From Borrelia hermsii DAH (lineage in GTDB: Bacteria; Spirochaetota; Spirochaetia; Borreliales; Borreliaceae), in the NCBI RefSeq assembly GCF_023035675.1, contig NZ_CP073136.1, positions 682,001 to 746,000 on the forward strand: a stretch of 64,000 nt of DNA. The letters are read 5' to 3'. Position numbers and translations under genes: made by a program. The notes beneath the pieces were generated by a model, which saw only the letters and a list, made by a program, of their open reading frames with translations, had not been told where the DNA came from and made no database searches. Shown here piece by piece: positions 19,495 through 28,800 of the stretch (position 1 is its first letter; each line of letters starts with the position of its first letter).

Positions 19495-20334
19495 CTAATT
19501 ATATATTTCTTTTAGTCTTTCATATATTTTTTTTACTTCATCATTAATGATTTTGGGTACATCTATTATTAGCGTAGCTTTAAGATCTCCTTTAATGGTA
19601 TTCCCAAGTGCAGGCATTCCAAGACCTTTTAATTTAAGTATCTCTCCATTTTTTGTATCTTTTGGAATTTTTATCTTTATTTTTTTGCCTTCAATTGTTT
19701 CAAAGATTTTTTCACTACCTAAAGCTATTTCCCATGGATATACAGTAATTTTTGTTTCTAGGTTTCGTTCCTTTAAATTAAAATTTTTATAACTTGAGAT
19801 TTCAAATTTGATAATTAAATTACTTCTTTTCCCAGAAATTGGATGTATGTTTCCCTTTCCATTGAATTTTAATTTCGTAGTCTCAATTGTGCCCTTTGGA
19901 ATATTAATGTCAATTTTTTCATTGTTTATTAATATTGATTTCCTTCCTCCCATATAAGCGTCGTATAACGAAATTTTAATAGTTATTTCTTTGTCTTTAA
20001 GTATTCCCCTTGTAGATTCTCCAAAGATATTAGAGAATAAATCAAAGTTTTCAAAATGATGAAATCCAGTATTTTTAAATCCTTTACTAAATGACTCTGT
20101 GTTGAAATTATTATTAAAATCCGCACTTCCAAAATTATCATAATTGGCTTTTTTCTGAGGAGATGAGAGAATTTCATAAGCTTCATTTATTTCTTTAAAT
20201 TTTTCTTCAGCAAATTTATTGCCTTTGTTTTTGTCAGGGTGGTATTTTATAGCTAATTTTTTGTAGGCTTTTTTGATTTCTTCTATTGTAGCATTTTTGT
20301 GTATTCCAAGTATGTTGTAATAATCTTTAGACAT
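19495..20334 (-). CDS. DnaJ-family co-chaperone without zinc finger (CbpA-like)
   Basis: 279 residues. The J domain (1-70) has the HPD tripeptide in KYHPDKNKG needed to stimulate DnaK ATPase. A Gly/Phe-poor linker follows, and then the C-terminal substrate-binding domains with [10 protein letters not shown] and [10 protein letters not shown]. The four CXXCXGXG zinc-binding repeats of class I DnaJ are absent, so it is a class II, CbpA-type co-chaperone. ATG with GAGG upstream. Borrelia has a full dnaJ elsewhere, so this is an extra copy with its own role. Confidence 0.88.
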   Translation of the reverse strand: MSKDYYNILGIHKNATIEEIKKAYKKLAIKYHPDKNKGNKFAEEKFKEINEAYEILSSPQKKANYDNFGSADFNNNFNTESFSKGFKNTGFHHFENFDLFSNIFGESTRGILKDKEITIKISLYDAYMGGRKSILINNEKIDINIPKGTIETTKLKFNGKGNIHPISGKRSNLIIKFEISSYKNFNLKERNLETKITVYPWEIALGSEKIFETIEGKKIKIKIPKDTKNGEILKLKGLGMPALGNTIKGDLKATLIIDVPKIINDEVKKIYERLKEIYN

Positions 20335-20454
20335 TCAAACCTCTTGTTTTTATTTTCCATTTTATATTGAAGATATTTAAGTTCATTATAATTGATGCTA
20401 CCATTATATATATTATAATTAAACTTAAATTTTTTAAAGGCCGTTTATATAGTA

Positions 20455-21594
20455 GTGAATTTTTTGTGTTTAACGGATTTAAGTATTTATATTGATCTTA
20501 CCAGATGTTTTAGTTATGTTTTCTTTAATAAGATATTGCATGAGTTGTCTTGTTGCTTAGAGGTTTTGGGCTTCCCAAAAATTAAGACTCTTTATATTAA
20601 ATATGAAACCTTGGGATTTGGTAATGATGCTAATTTAGAATCATTTTTAACTTCTCTTTCTAAAAATTTTGATTTTGTTACATTAGATGAATTTACCTTT
20701 GAATTGCATCCTGGAGAGATTACACCTTCGCTTTTAACAATTTTAAATGATTTTTCTGTTAGTAGAATTAGTCTTGATGTAAAGAGTTTTTCTTCAAAAT
20801 TTTTAAGGATTTTGGGTGCTTCTTGGATATCTGTAGGTAGAGTAAATATCGCAGTTGATAATATTCATAAGTTTGATTTTGATTTGAATATTGATTTAAG
20901 TATTAATATTCCTTATCAAGAAAAAATGCATCTTAAGAGTGATTTAGTAAAGGTAATTGCATGTGCTCCTGAACATATTTGTCTTTCAGAAGTTTTAGTT
21001 GATGAAGAAAATTGTAATATTGAGCTTTTTAAAGAGGTTTCTTGTAATTATGATGAGGCTAAGGCTGAATATTTTTGGTTTTATGCTCTTGATTTTTTGG
21101 AATCTAGTGGTTATATAAATTATGAGATTTCAAATTTTGCCTTAAAGGGGCATGAGAGTAAACATAATGCAAGGTATTGGGCTCTTAAACCATATTTGGG
21201 TCTTGGAATAAATTCTGTTAGTTTGCTTGTTGCGCATAAAGGTGATGGTCTTGAGGCTGTAATTAGGAGGGATGATAATTTTTTAGGGAGTCCCAGAGCT
21301 TCGGCAACTTTTGAGAGTTTAAGTGATTTAGATTTTTTTATTTGTCATTTTATTACAAATCTTGGCACTAAGAATGGTCTTGATGTCTCTATTTTAAAGC
21401 GTAGGTTTATATATAATCAGGAAAATTTTTATAAGCTTATTGATTATCTTTTGAGTTTAAGTAAATCAGTTGTTTTTAGCAATGATATTCTTTATTTAGA
21501 TGGGCATGAAAGATTTAAATTGGATTTTTATCTTCGGTTGATTAGAGAATATTTAATTAATAATTCTTTTAAAGTGAATTTTAAATTTCTTTAA
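20455..21594 (+). CDS. HemW-like protein lacking the radical-SAM cysteine motif
   Basis: 379 residues. The body resembles HemW and the coproporphyrinogen dehydrogenase family: ELHPGEIT near 90, [20 protein letters not shown] near 220-240, and [11 protein letters not shown] after it. The N-terminal strand where HemW normally has CX3CX2C reads [17 protein letters not shown], with only one cysteine, so the [4Fe-4S] cluster and SAM chemistry are probably lost. Borrelia makes no haem, which fits loss of constraint. The start is uncertain: GTG at 20455 has AAAGG about 14 bases upstream. It overlaps rpiA tail to tail by 14 bases, and 20729-20817 is duplicated at 55356-55444. Confidence 0.75.
   Translation: MNFLCLTDLSIYIDLTRCFSYVFFNKILHELSCCLEVLGFPKIKTLYIKYETLGFGNDANLESFLTSLSKNFDFVTLDEFTFELHPGEITPSLLTILNDFSVSRISLDVKSFSSKFLRILGASWISVGRVNIAVDNIHKFDFDLNIDLSINIPYQEKMHLKSDLVKVIACAPEHICLSEVLVDEENCNIELFKEVSCNYDEAKAEYFWFYALDFLESSGYINYEISNFALKGHESKHNARYWALKPYLGLGINSVSLLVAHKGDGLEAVIRRDDNFLGSPRASATFESLSDLDFFICHFITNLGTKNGLDVSILKRRFIYNQENFYKLIDYLLSLSKSVVFSNDILYLDGHERFKLDFYLRLIREYLINNSFKVNFKFL
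20729..20817 (+). repeat. 89-bp exact repeat, copy inside the hemW-like gene
   Basis: These 89 bases, codons about 92-121 of the hemW-like gene, recur without mismatch at 55356-55444 in the same orientation. The flanks differ on both sides. This copy is in an intact reading frame, so it is the likely source. Confidence 0.9.
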
Positions 21595-22267
21595 TCTGTC
21601 CATTTTGATAGTATATAACTTTAGTATTTTGATGGTTGAAAATACCAATCTCAAGTATTCCTGGAAGTAATTTAAAGTATTTTTCAGCCCCTTTAGGATT
21701 TTCAATATTCATTTTTACATCTAAGATGTAGTTATTATTATCAGTTATGATTGGGCCTGCTTTGAATTTACAAGTCCTTAGAACAGGGTTAAAGTTCATT
21801 TTTTCTAGGTTCGCCGTAATAAATGGAAGAGCATCTGGGACAATTTCAATTGGTACAGACACTTTTTCTCCTAAAGTTTGTACAATTTTTGTTTCATCTG
21901 CAATAATCAATAGTTGATGAGAATTGTATGCTATTATCTTTTCCATTAAATGAGCTGCTCCACCACCCTTTATTAGGGCTTTTTTTTCTAATAAAATTTC
22001 ATCAGCCCCATCAATTGTGATGTCTATATTTTTGCTAAATTTTGTGAATTTGGATTCATATGTAATATTTTCTTTTGCAAGTAAATATTTTGTATCACTA
22101 CTTGTTGGATAAAGTTTCAAATTTTTTAAGTCTCCAGATTTTATTTTGTCGCTTAAATATTTAATTGCATAAAAAACGGTTGTTCCTGTTCCAATGCCAA
22201 GATGCATGTTGCTTTTTATATAATGATCAATTGCGTATTGTGAGACTAACTTTTTTTGTTCTTCCAT
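21581..22267 (-). CDS. rpiA: ribose-5-phosphate isomerase A
   Basis: 228 residues. It interconverts ribose-5-phosphate and ribulose-5-phosphate in the pentose phosphate pathway. Family motifs are LGIGTGTTV near 22, the DGADEI loop near 83 with the catalytic acid, and [12 protein letters not shown] near 96. ATG preceded by AAGGA. Its last 14 bases overlap the end of the convergent hemW-like gene. Confidence 0.95.
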   Translation of the reverse strand: MEEQKKLVSQYAIDHYIKSNMHLGIGTGTTVFYAIKYLSDKIKSGDLKNLKLYPTSSDTKYLLAKENITYESKFTKFSKNIDITIDGADEILLEKKALIKGGGAAHLMEKIIAYNSHQLLIIADETKIVQTLGEKVSVPIEIVPDALPFITANLEKMNFNPVLRTCKFKAGPIITDNNNYILDVKMNIENPKGAEKYFKLLPGILEIGIFNHQNTKVIYYQNGQIKEI

Positions 22268-22394
22268 TATGAATCATCCTTAAATGTAGATTTATTTATA
22301 GGGTTTTAAGATAGATTATATCATTAAAATGAGATAGGCGATAGTATAGGTTTTTAGTAAAATGTCTAATAATTTATTGTATTTATGGTTACTT

Positions 22395-22401
22395 GGGGGG
22401 G
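22395..22401 (+). other. run of seven G in the rpiA-gpmA intergenic region
   Basis: A G7 tract stands out in this AT-rich intergenic stretch, about 90 bases before gpmA. A weak inverted repeat (ATTAACA 22412-22418, TGTTAAT 22433-22439) follows. Its role is unknown; it may lie in the gpmA leader or promoter region. Confidence 0.6.
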
Positions 22402-22491
22402 ATTCTTGAGTATTAACATTAATTAGATTTTGTGTTAATTTAATTGATAAAATGTTATTAAAGTAATAAAAAACATTTCTTAGGAGATTTT

Positions 22492-23238
22492 ATGTATAAA
22501 TTAGTTTTAGTGAGGCATGGTGAGAGTGAATGGAATAGAGAAAATCTTTTTACAGGCTGGACTGATGTTAAGCTTTCTGAAAAGGGTATTTCTGAAGCTT
22601 TAGAGGGTGGTAGAGTTCTTAAACAAAATGGATATTCTTTTGATATTGCTTTTAGTTCAATGTTAGTCAGAGCTAATGATACTTTAAATATTATTTTGCG
22701 TGAGTTGGGACAATCTTATATTGATGTAGAGAAATCCTGGCGACTCAATGAGAGGCATTATGGAGCTTTGCAAGGGTTAAATAAGGCTGAGACAGCTGAG
22801 AAGTATGGAGAAGATCAGGTTTTAATGTGGAGACGTAGTTATGATATTCCTCCTATGCCTTTAGAAGAGTCTGATAAGCGTCATCCAATTCATGACTTAA
22901 GATATAAAGGAATTCCTAAAAGTGAGCTTCCCTCAACAGAATGTTTAAAGGATACTGTTGCAAGAGTTATACCGTATTGGACAGATAAAATTGCTAAAGC
23001 TATTATTGAGGGAAAAAGAGTTATTATTGCTGCTCATGGTAATTCCTTAAGAGCTCTTGTTAAATATCTTGATAATATGAGTGATGATGATATTTTAAAG
23101 CTCAATATTCCGACTGGTATTCCTTTAGTTTATGAACTTGATCAAGATTTAAGACCTATTAAACACTATTACTTAGGTGATGAGGATAAGATTAAGGCGG
23201 CTATGGAATCTGTTGCTAATCAAGGAAAGAAAAAATAA
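22492..23238 (+). CDS. gpmA: 2,3-bisphosphoglycerate-dependent phosphoglycerate mutase
   Basis: 248 residues, the standard length. It converts 3-phosphoglycerate to 2-phosphoglycerate in glycolysis, the main energy route in Borrelia. The catalytic histidine lies in [10 protein letters not shown] near residue 10, with [12 protein letters not shown] near 88 and the second active-site histidine in [10 protein letters not shown] near 183. ATG with AGGAG upstream. It is transcribed alone and followed by a hairpin. Confidence 0.97.
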   Translation: MYKLVLVRHGESEWNRENLFTGWTDVKLSEKGISEALEGGRVLKQNGYSFDIAFSSMLVRANDTLNIILRELGQSYIDVEKSWRLNERHYGALQGLNKAETAEKYGEDQVLMWRRSYDIPPMPLEESDKRHPIHDLRYKGIPKSELPSTECLKDTVARVIPYWTDKIAKAIIEGKRVIIAAHGNSLRALVKYLDNMSDDDILKLNIPTGIPLVYELDQDLRPIKHYYLGDEDKIKAAMESVANQGKKK

Positions 23239-23257
23239 AGAGGCCATTAAGACTATT

Positions 23258-23291
23258 AGGAAGAGATCATTTAAGTTAATGCTCTCTTCCT
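23258..23291. terminator. hairpin after gpmA
   Basis: AGGAAGAG (23258-23265) pairs with CTCTTCCT (23284-23291) across an AT-rich centre, between the convergent genes gpmA and lysS. Probably a terminator for one or both. Confidence 0.6.
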
Positions 23292-23320
23292 GTTATATGT
23301 TAAATAATTTAATATTGGAG

Positions 23321-24886
23321 CTAAATATAGTGTTTAACGATTTCTTCAAATTTTTTAATTCCAATTATTTTAATAAATCCTGCTAATTTTGGTCCCTTGT
23401 CTTTATTAATTAGTATATTGTAAAGTTGTTTAAAGAATAATGGGGGCTCAATGTTATTGTTTCTTGCAATATTATAAATTTCATCTTGGATTTCTTTTTC
23501 AGTGATATTATTGAAATCTTTTTTTAAAAAATCTAGTAATTGCGTTACCCCTTGTTTGTTATTATCCTTTAAGGGTTCGATATTATCGAATGTGTACCTT
23601 AGTGAAAATTTAAAGTCTTCAGGTGCAAATTTTTTGATCCAGTTAATGGCACATTCAATTTTGTTTATAAGTTTTGCTTTTTGGCTTTCTTTGACGTCAT
23701 TTAAAAGTTTAAAAATTTTGTCTTTATCGCCTTCAAAAATTTGACAAATCGTGCTTAAATGTCTAAAACCAATTTGATAGGGAATTTCTTTGTCTGGTAA
23801 TTTTGGTTGAGATAGTTCATAAATTCTTTTAAAAGCTTCTTTTTTGTTTTCTTTAATGTCATCAATTCCATAATATACTCTTTCAAATTTATCATAGTCT
23901 TCATATATTTTTATTACATCAAGATCGAATGATATTGAAAACTCTGTGTTGGGCTTTGTTGATGCAAATAAAAACCTTGTAACTTCAGGAGTGTATATTT
24001 CAAGGACATCTTTTAGTGACACGACATCTCCAGATGATGAGGATATTTTTCCACCACGTCCCTTGATTGATATGAAATCATACTGAAATGTTATGGGAGG
24101 AGTTCCCCCAAAAATTTTTACAATTTCTATTGAGGTATCAAAGCTCCCTCCACTACTGTGATGATCTTTTCCCGCAGGCTCAAAGTCAACGTTTTCATAT
24201 TTCCATCGCATTGGCCAGTCAATTCTCCATGGAAGTTTTACAGCCCATGTTTTTCTTAAATCGAGCGATTCCTTGTTGCCGCATTCGCAACAGTATTCAA
24301 TAGAATAGCAGTGATTATAATTTTTTATTGTTGTAGTATCTCTGTTGCATTTGGTGCAAAAAATGCTAATAGGGTACCAGTTGTCTGCAAGTTTTGTTGT
24401 TCTGTATTTATTAAGCACTTTTTCTATTTCATCTTTATGATCTAGTGCAAACTTAATTTGACTTGAATAATCACTTGACATGTATTTTAGACTTTGATCT
24501 ATGAATTCTGGCTTGATACCTACAATAGGTAAATATTTTTCGAATTCCACTTCGTTTGCTCTTGCATAGCTTGACTGATTAGTTTGAGTATCAGGAACCC
24601 TTGTGATCGCTTGTCTTAAATGGGTTGTCAGTAATTCTTGATTAGGCATGTTCTTAGGTACTTTTCTAAATACATCATAATTATCCCATGAGTAGATAAA
24701 TCTTACATTTCGGCCCGCATCTTTTAATGCTCTTGCTACAAGGTCAACGGAAATTACTTCCCTAAAGTTTCCAATATGTACAGTTCCTGATGGAGTGATG
24801 CCTGATGCAACTGTATATTGTTCTTTTTCTCCCTTTTCTTCTATGATTTTTTTTGCGTAAAAATCTGCCCAGTGAGCTGTTTTCAT
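23321..24886 (-). CDS. lysS: class I lysyl-tRNA synthetase
   Basis: 521 residues. It charges tRNA-Lys. It is the class I, archaeal-type enzyme: a Rossmann fold with the HIGH-type motif VHIGNFRE near residue 37 and the KMSKS-type motif [10 protein letters not shown] in mid-protein, with none of the class II motifs. Cysteine pairs (FCTKC, CCECG) near 175-205 probably bind zinc. Class I LysRS is known in most archaea, spirochaetes and a few other bacteria and is thought to have been transferred from archaea. ATG with AGGGG upstream. Confidence 0.96.
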   Translation of the reverse strand: MKTAHWADFYAKKIIEEKGEKEQYTVASGITPSGTVHIGNFREVISVDLVARALKDAGRNVRFIYSWDNYDVFRKVPKNMPNQELLTTHLRQAITRVPDTQTNQSSYARANEVEFEKYLPIVGIKPEFIDQSLKYMSSDYSSQIKFALDHKDEIEKVLNKYRTTKLADNWYPISIFCTKCNRDTTTIKNYNHCYSIEYCCECGNKESLDLRKTWAVKLPWRIDWPMRWKYENVDFEPAGKDHHSSGGSFDTSIEIVKIFGGTPPITFQYDFISIKGRGGKISSSSGDVVSLKDVLEIYTPEVTRFLFASTKPNTEFSISFDLDVIKIYEDYDKFERVYYGIDDIKENKKEAFKRIYELSQPKLPDKEIPYQIGFRHLSTICQIFEGDKDKIFKLLNDVKESQKAKLINKIECAINWIKKFAPEDFKFSLRYTFDNIEPLKDNNKQGVTQLLDFLKKDFNNITEKEIQDEIYNIARNNNIEPPLFFKQLYNILINKDKGPKLAGFIKIIGIKKFEEIVKHYI

Positions 24887-24972
24887 AATATTACCCCTGT
24901 TTAAAGCTTGATTTTATCATTCTATGTTTTTTGTTTCAAGATTTTAAGGAGATGTTTTATGATGTTATTGTG

Positions 24973-25845
24973 CTAATTGATTAAATTTTTAATTAGTTTA
25001 GAATTTTTATTCCAATTTTTTCTTAATTTCACTTGTAAGAATAAATCACATTTTTTTTCAAATATTTTTGATATTATCTTTCTTGCTTCTTCTCCAATTG
25101 CTTTGATTCCTTGCCCCCCCTTGCCGACTATTATGCCCTTTTGACTCTCTCCAGCTACAATAATATTTGCTTTAATAAAAAGTTTATTTTTCCTATCTTC
25201 TAAAATTTCGATCTGTGTATATAAAGAATATGGTAGTTCTTCTTTGAGTTTTTTAATAGTTACGCCTCTAATTATTTCACTAGTTCTTAAGTTCATTTCC
25301 TGATCTGTATAATATTCTTCTGGGTAATAAAGAGGACCTTCTTGGAGATTTGCATAAATCTTATCTTTAATTTCTTCAATATTGATTTTTTGCTCAGCGG
25401 AGATTTTTATGATATTGTCTTTCTTGATTCCTTTTTTTTCTAAAAAAATCATGATTTCTCTTTCTTTTGTTTTTTGAATGTCAATCTTATTGATGACTAC
25501 TAAGAAATTAATTTTGGATTTACTGATAATTGTTAATATTTCATTTTCTTCAATACCAGGTTCATCTTGAATATCAATTACATAAAGAATTAATTCTGTT
25601 TCTGTAATTGCTGAATGTACGTTATTCATCAATGCTATATTGAATTTCTTTTTACTTAGATGAAATCCTGGTGTATCTATGAAAATAATTTGACCCCTTT
25701 TATCTGTAAATATTCCTTTTATTTTATTTCTAGTTGTTTGTGGTGTAGATGAAATAATTGATATTTGGTGTCCGCATATTGAATTTAAGAGTGTAGATTT
25801 TCCCGTTGAAGGTCTGCCTATTATTGATACAAATCCTGATTTCAT
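24973..25845 (-). CDS. era: ribosome assembly GTPase Era
   Basis: 290 residues. GTPase domain with G1 GRPSTGKST at 10-18 (the family more often has NVGKS here), G3 DTPGFH near 56 and G4 NKID near 120, then a C-terminal KH RNA-binding domain with [11 protein letters not shown] near 245. Era binds the 3' end of 16S rRNA and is needed for small-subunit maturation. ATG with AGGA upstream. Divergent from the zinc-ribbon gene at 25942. Confidence 0.96.
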   Translation of the reverse strand: MKSGFVSIIGRPSTGKSTLLNSICGHQISIISSTPQTTRNKIKGIFTDKRGQIIFIDTPGFHLSKKKFNIALMNNVHSAITETELILYVIDIQDEPGIEENEILTIISKSKINFLVVINKIDIQKTKEREIMIFLEKKGIKKDNIIKISAEQKINIEEIKDKIYANLQEGPLYYPEEYYTDQEMNLRTSEIIRGVTIKKLKEELPYSLYTQIEILEDRKNKLFIKANIIVAGESQKGIIVGKGGQGIKAIGEEARKIISKIFEKKCDLFLQVKLRKNWNKNSKLIKNLIN

Positions 25846-25911
25846 TTTAGTATTCCTATTTAAATATATTAATATATTAATATATTTTATATGATAATTA
25901 ATGTATACTAT

Positions 25912-25932
25912 CTTTAAATATTATATTTAAAG
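25912..25932. promoter_or_regulatory. 21-bp perfect palindrome over a ribosome-binding site
   Basis: CTTTAAATAT at 25912-25921 and its reverse complement at 25923-25932 flank one central T. The right arm contains the first bases of the AAAGGA site (25929-25934) of the gene starting at 25942, and a TATACT -10-like box lies just upstream at 25904-25909. It could be an operator at +1 or an RNA hairpin that hides the ribosome-binding site. Confidence 0.7.
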
Positions 25933-25941
25933 GATTATAGT

Positions 25942-26298
25942 TTGAAAAAAGTCAAATTTGGGGTTTTTTGTGAGCAATGTGGAGGAAAGGTTGGACTTGG
26001 TAAATCTGTGTGTTCAAATTGTCATGCTAAACTAGGTGATCTTGAGTGTCCAAATTGTGGATATGTGGGTATTGTTTCTGCATTTGAAGATGGTTGTCCA
26101 AAGTGTAGTTATAGTCCTTTTGAAGAAAAGTTGAGTCGTTCTTTTAGAGGAAGACATAGAGGAGGATTTAAGGGGTTCTGGAATAATAGTAGTTTTTTAA
26201 AGTCAAGATTTTATTTTGGACTTAGTATTAATGTCATGCTTTATTTATTTGCAAGTTTTTTAATGGTTTTGCTTTTTGTTTACATTCTTTTTTTCTAA
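25942..26298 (+). CDS. zinc-ribbon protein with C-terminal membrane helix
   Basis: 118 residues. Four CXXC pairs in the first 55 residues (CEQC, CSNC, CPNC, CPKC) form two zinc ribbons. A basic linker (RSFRGRHRGG, near 70-80) leads to a membrane helix at about 95-117 that ends the protein, so the ribbons are probably cytoplasmic and membrane-tethered. Function not recognised. The start is TTG with AAAGGA 7 bases upstream, inside a perfect palindrome. First of three tightly spaced genes (25942-27149). Confidence 0.8.
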   Translation: MKKVKFGVFCEQCGGKVGLGKSVCSNCHAKLGDLECPNCGYVGIVSAFEDGCPKCSYSPFEEKLSRSFRGRHRGGFKGFWNNSSFLKSRFYFGLSINVMLYLFASFLMVLLFVYILFF

Positions 26299-26310
26299 GG
26301 ATGAATTCAT

Positions 26311-26718
26311 ATGGTAATTACGGTTTTTTATTTGTTATCTGTTTTCTTGTCTTTTAAGATGGGGGATAACGTTAAATCTGTTGAGGATAATGTTAGTCAA
26401 AATTCTATTTTTTATTATGATCTTGAAGAAGTTGAATTTCCTTATGCCAAAACACAAACCTTAAGATTTGAAGGTAAGTCTCCTATAAGATATGCTTATT
26501 TTAATTTTGATAAAGATAAGCTTTATTCGTATACTTTTGTTTTTGATAAGAAGTTGATTTCTCAATATTCTATTGTTATTGGTGTCAAGGAAAAATTTGG
26601 TGATGCTACTGCTGTAACTCCTTTTAATTATACTTGGGATGTTGGTGATTCTATTATTGTTTTAAGTAGCAGTATTTTAAGAATGACATTAAAGTCTTAT
26701 GTTAGTAAGGAGAGTTGA
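26311..26718 (+). CDS. exported or membrane-anchored protein of unknown function
   Basis: 135 residues. The first 16 residues (MVITVFYLLSVFLSFK) are hydrophobic and should act as a signal or anchor; the remainder is likely beta-rich and extracytoplasmic. I recognise no family. ATG with AAGGA upstream. It starts 12 bases after the zinc-ribbon gene and its stop overlaps the start of the next gene, so the three are one unit. Confidence 0.75.
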   Translation: MVITVFYLLSVFLSFKMGDNVKSVEDNVSQNSIFYYDLEEVEFPYAKTQTLRFEGKSPIRYAYFNFDKDKLYSYTFVFDKKLISQYSIVIGVKEKFGDATAVTPFNYTWDVGDSIIVLSSSILRMTLKSYVSKES

Positions 26719-27149
26719 TCCTGCGGTTTCTTTTTGCATTAATTTTTTATGTGTCTTGTACCAGTCATGTATATGATAAAGCAATTATTATCAATAATAC
26801 TAAATTTTTTGTTAAGCTTGCATTTGATGAGCTTACTAGAACTAAAGGGTATATGGGAACTAAGAACATAAATGAAAATAATGGCATGCTTTTTATTTTT
26901 AAGAAAGAGAAAAATTTATCTTTTTGGATGAAAGATACTCCTGTGCCACTTGAGATTGCTTATATTAATTCTGCGGGCATTATTAAGGAAATTTACAGCT
27001 TGGTTCCTTTTTCAAAAAGGATTGTGAATTCTAGGTATAAGGTCAAATATGCTCTTGAGGTTCCAGAGGGTTCTTTTTCTAAATTTAAAATCAAGGTAGG
27101 CGACAAGGTAAATTTTAATTTTGATGTTAATTCTTTGAATGTAGAATAG
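26715..27149 (+). CDS. DUF192-family lipoprotein
   Basis: 144 residues. It has a signal peptide with a lipobox ending YVSC, so a lipoprotein is likely. The rest matches the DUF192 family: FVKLAFDELTRTKGYMG near 35, then the core NNGMLFIF and SFWMKDTPVPLEIAYI near 60-85. The family's function is not established. The start TTG overlaps the stop of the preceding gene (TTGA), implying coupled translation; an AAGGAG lies only about 2 bases away, so the exact start is uncertain. Its stop abuts the convergent gene at 27150 with no spacer. Confidence 0.78.
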   Translation: MILRFLFALIFYVSCTSHVYDKAIIINNTKFFVKLAFDELTRTKGYMGTKNINENNGMLFIFKKEKNLSFWMKDTPVPLEIAYINSAGIIKEIYSLVPFSKRIVNSRYKVKYALEVPEGSFSKFKIKVGDKVNFNFDVNSLNVE

Positions 27150-27797
27150 TTACTCGGCTTTTATTTTTTGAAGCTCCTCTTCTGCATGGTCTTTTATTTT
27201 GTCTTCATTTTGTAAGGTATCATTATTAATTTCATTAGGTGTATTATTAATTTTGATTTCTGTAGTGTTATCCGTTATTACCTTTTTAAAGATAGCTATT
27301 GTAGCTGCAACTTCATCAAGAGCATCGAGTAAAAAGGTTTCTTTCGCATTTTCTTCAGCTTTGACAATATATACTAAAGAATTATTTCCCCTTTCAGGAT
27401 CATGAACGATTTCCCACGAACCTAAAACTCGGTTATTGTAGCTATCACTCATTAGAGATTCTGATATTTCTTGGATTTTGTCCGAATTGACGTCGAATAT
27501 CTCGACAATTCCAAAAATTTCTCTTATTTTTGAATTTTTATATGAATTTAGTTTTGATCTGACTATTATTTCTGTTTTTATTTGATTGATGGTTTTTGAT
27601 ATAATAAAATCATTTTCTTTGTCTATTCTATATTCAATTTTATTATTATCAAGTATTTTTTTTATTCTTTTGTCGTAGGTTATATTTTTATCTTTGCAAC
27701 TTATAAATGTTATAAGTATTAAATTGGCAATAACTATGCTATATTTTAATTGTTTAATGTTTAAAATACTTATTTTTAACATTTTAGTGCTTACCAT
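27150..27797 (-). CDS. putative lipoprotein of unknown function
   Basis: 215 residues. The N-terminus has a hydrophobic stretch ending in the lipobox FISC, followed by a charged mature region and an acidic tail rich in Glu, Asn and Lys. I recognise no family. Two starts are possible: the first ATG at 27797 or the ATG five codons later (27782); neither has a strong ribosome-binding site. It is convergent with the DUF192 gene, with stops directly adjacent and no room for a separate terminator. Confidence 0.72.
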   Translation of the reverse strand: MVSTKMLKISILNIKQLKYSIVIANLILITFISCKDKNITYDKRIKKILDNNKIEYRIDKENDFIISKTINQIKTEIIVRSKLNSYKNSKIREIFGIVEIFDVNSDKIQEISESLMSDSYNNRVLGSWEIVHDPERGNNSLVYIVKAEENAKETFLLDALDEVAATIAIFKKVITDNTTEIKINNTPNEINNDTLQNEDKIKDHAEEELQKIKAE

Positions 27798-27840
27798 GTA
27801 ATTATTATAGTTTAATTATAAGGATTTTTGAAGTAAGTTT

Positions 27841-28800
27841 ATGTATTTTAAGAGTAATGACTATTCTTATACAGTTATTCAGTCTAAAAATAATTATGTA
27901 CAAAGGTCAACTTTTGGAATTTCTTTTGTAATTTTAAATAGAGGTACAAAAATTTTTAGAGAAGATTTATTTGAATCCCTTTCTAATTTTGATTTTATCA
28001 GAGAAATTATTTCTATTGAAAAGCAAAGTAACAGGAATTCTCTTCAATTTATTTCAGAAAGTTATGATAAGTTGAAGTTTATTTTACTTTCTGATGACTT
28101 GAATTCTGGCGAGAAGGTTAATTTAGCTATGAAAGAATCCATTTGTAGTTTTGTTTTTGTATTGCAAAGTGATATGTACTTGTTAAATCCTTTTTGGATT
28201 CCTAATATATTTGATGAAATAGTTAAAAAGAATGTACTTCTTGTTGGTGGAGAATTTTTTGACAAGGAAGAAGAAGTTGTTCCATCAGTTTTTCTTCCCA
28301 CTATTGATAAACAGCAAAAATTAAAGGTAATTTTAATAAATTCTGAGAGGGATTATGAGAAAACTTTAATTACTATGGATTATTGTGGTCTTTACTCTAA
28401 AGAGAAGTTTGTTCAGTTGGGGGGTTTTGATAGAAGGATTAAAAACGAATATTTTCAAAAGCTGGATTTTGGACTTAGGGCTATTTATTTCGGGGAGAGT
28501 ATCCATATCTATAGAAAATTGCGCATACAATATACCGCTTTAAATGTTCCAGAAGATTTGACAAAAAATAGAAGTTTTTTGATCTTTTTGCTTAAAAATT
28601 ATGTTCCTATTTTTGTTGGAAACGGAATAAAATTTTCATTCCTTAGATTTTTGCAACTGTGCTTAAGGTATGGTGTTAACCCTTTTAAGTTTGGTAGAGA
28701 ATTTAAAGAGATCAAACATGAAACTATTAAGAATAGTTTAAGGTTTAAAGGTGACTTAAAGAGTGCAATTGAACTTTGGGAAAATAATATTATTGATTAA
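27841..28800 (+). CDS. GT-A-fold glycosyltransferase-like protein
   Basis: 319 residues, no signal peptide. The layout resembles family 2 glycosyltransferases: a nucleotide-binding start (GISFVILNRGT), an acidic QSDMYLL segment near 113 in the place of the DXD motif, and GGFDRRIKNEYFQKLDFGLR near 198-215, like the acceptor-site GGFDE plus ED motif of that family. I infer transfer of a sugar to an envelope component, but the acidic motif is not classical, so substrate and activity are open. Overlaps the amidase start by up to 38 bases. Confidence 0.6.
   Translation: MYFKSNDYSYTVIQSKNNYVQRSTFGISFVILNRGTKIFREDLFESLSNFDFIREIISIEKQSNRNSLQFISESYDKLKFILLSDDLNSGEKVNLAMKESICSFVFVLQSDMYLLNPFWIPNIFDEIVKKNVLLVGGEFFDKEEEVVPSVFLPTIDKQQKLKVILINSERDYEKTLITMDYCGLYSKEKFVQLGGFDRRIKNEYFQKLDFGLRAIYFGESIHIYRKLRIQYTALNVPEDLTKNRSFLIFLLKNYVPIFVGNGIKFSFLRFLQLCLRYGVNPFKFGREFKEIKHETIKNSLRFKGDLKSAIELWENNIID

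Noticed and set aside
23177-23386. 69-residue open frame after gpmA
   Set aside because: It runs through the gpmA end, the terminator hairpin and the lysS end; a frame shadow.
25864-25887. Three copies of an 8-base AT repeat (ATATATTA) before era
   Set aside because: Too short and simple to separate from AT-rich background.
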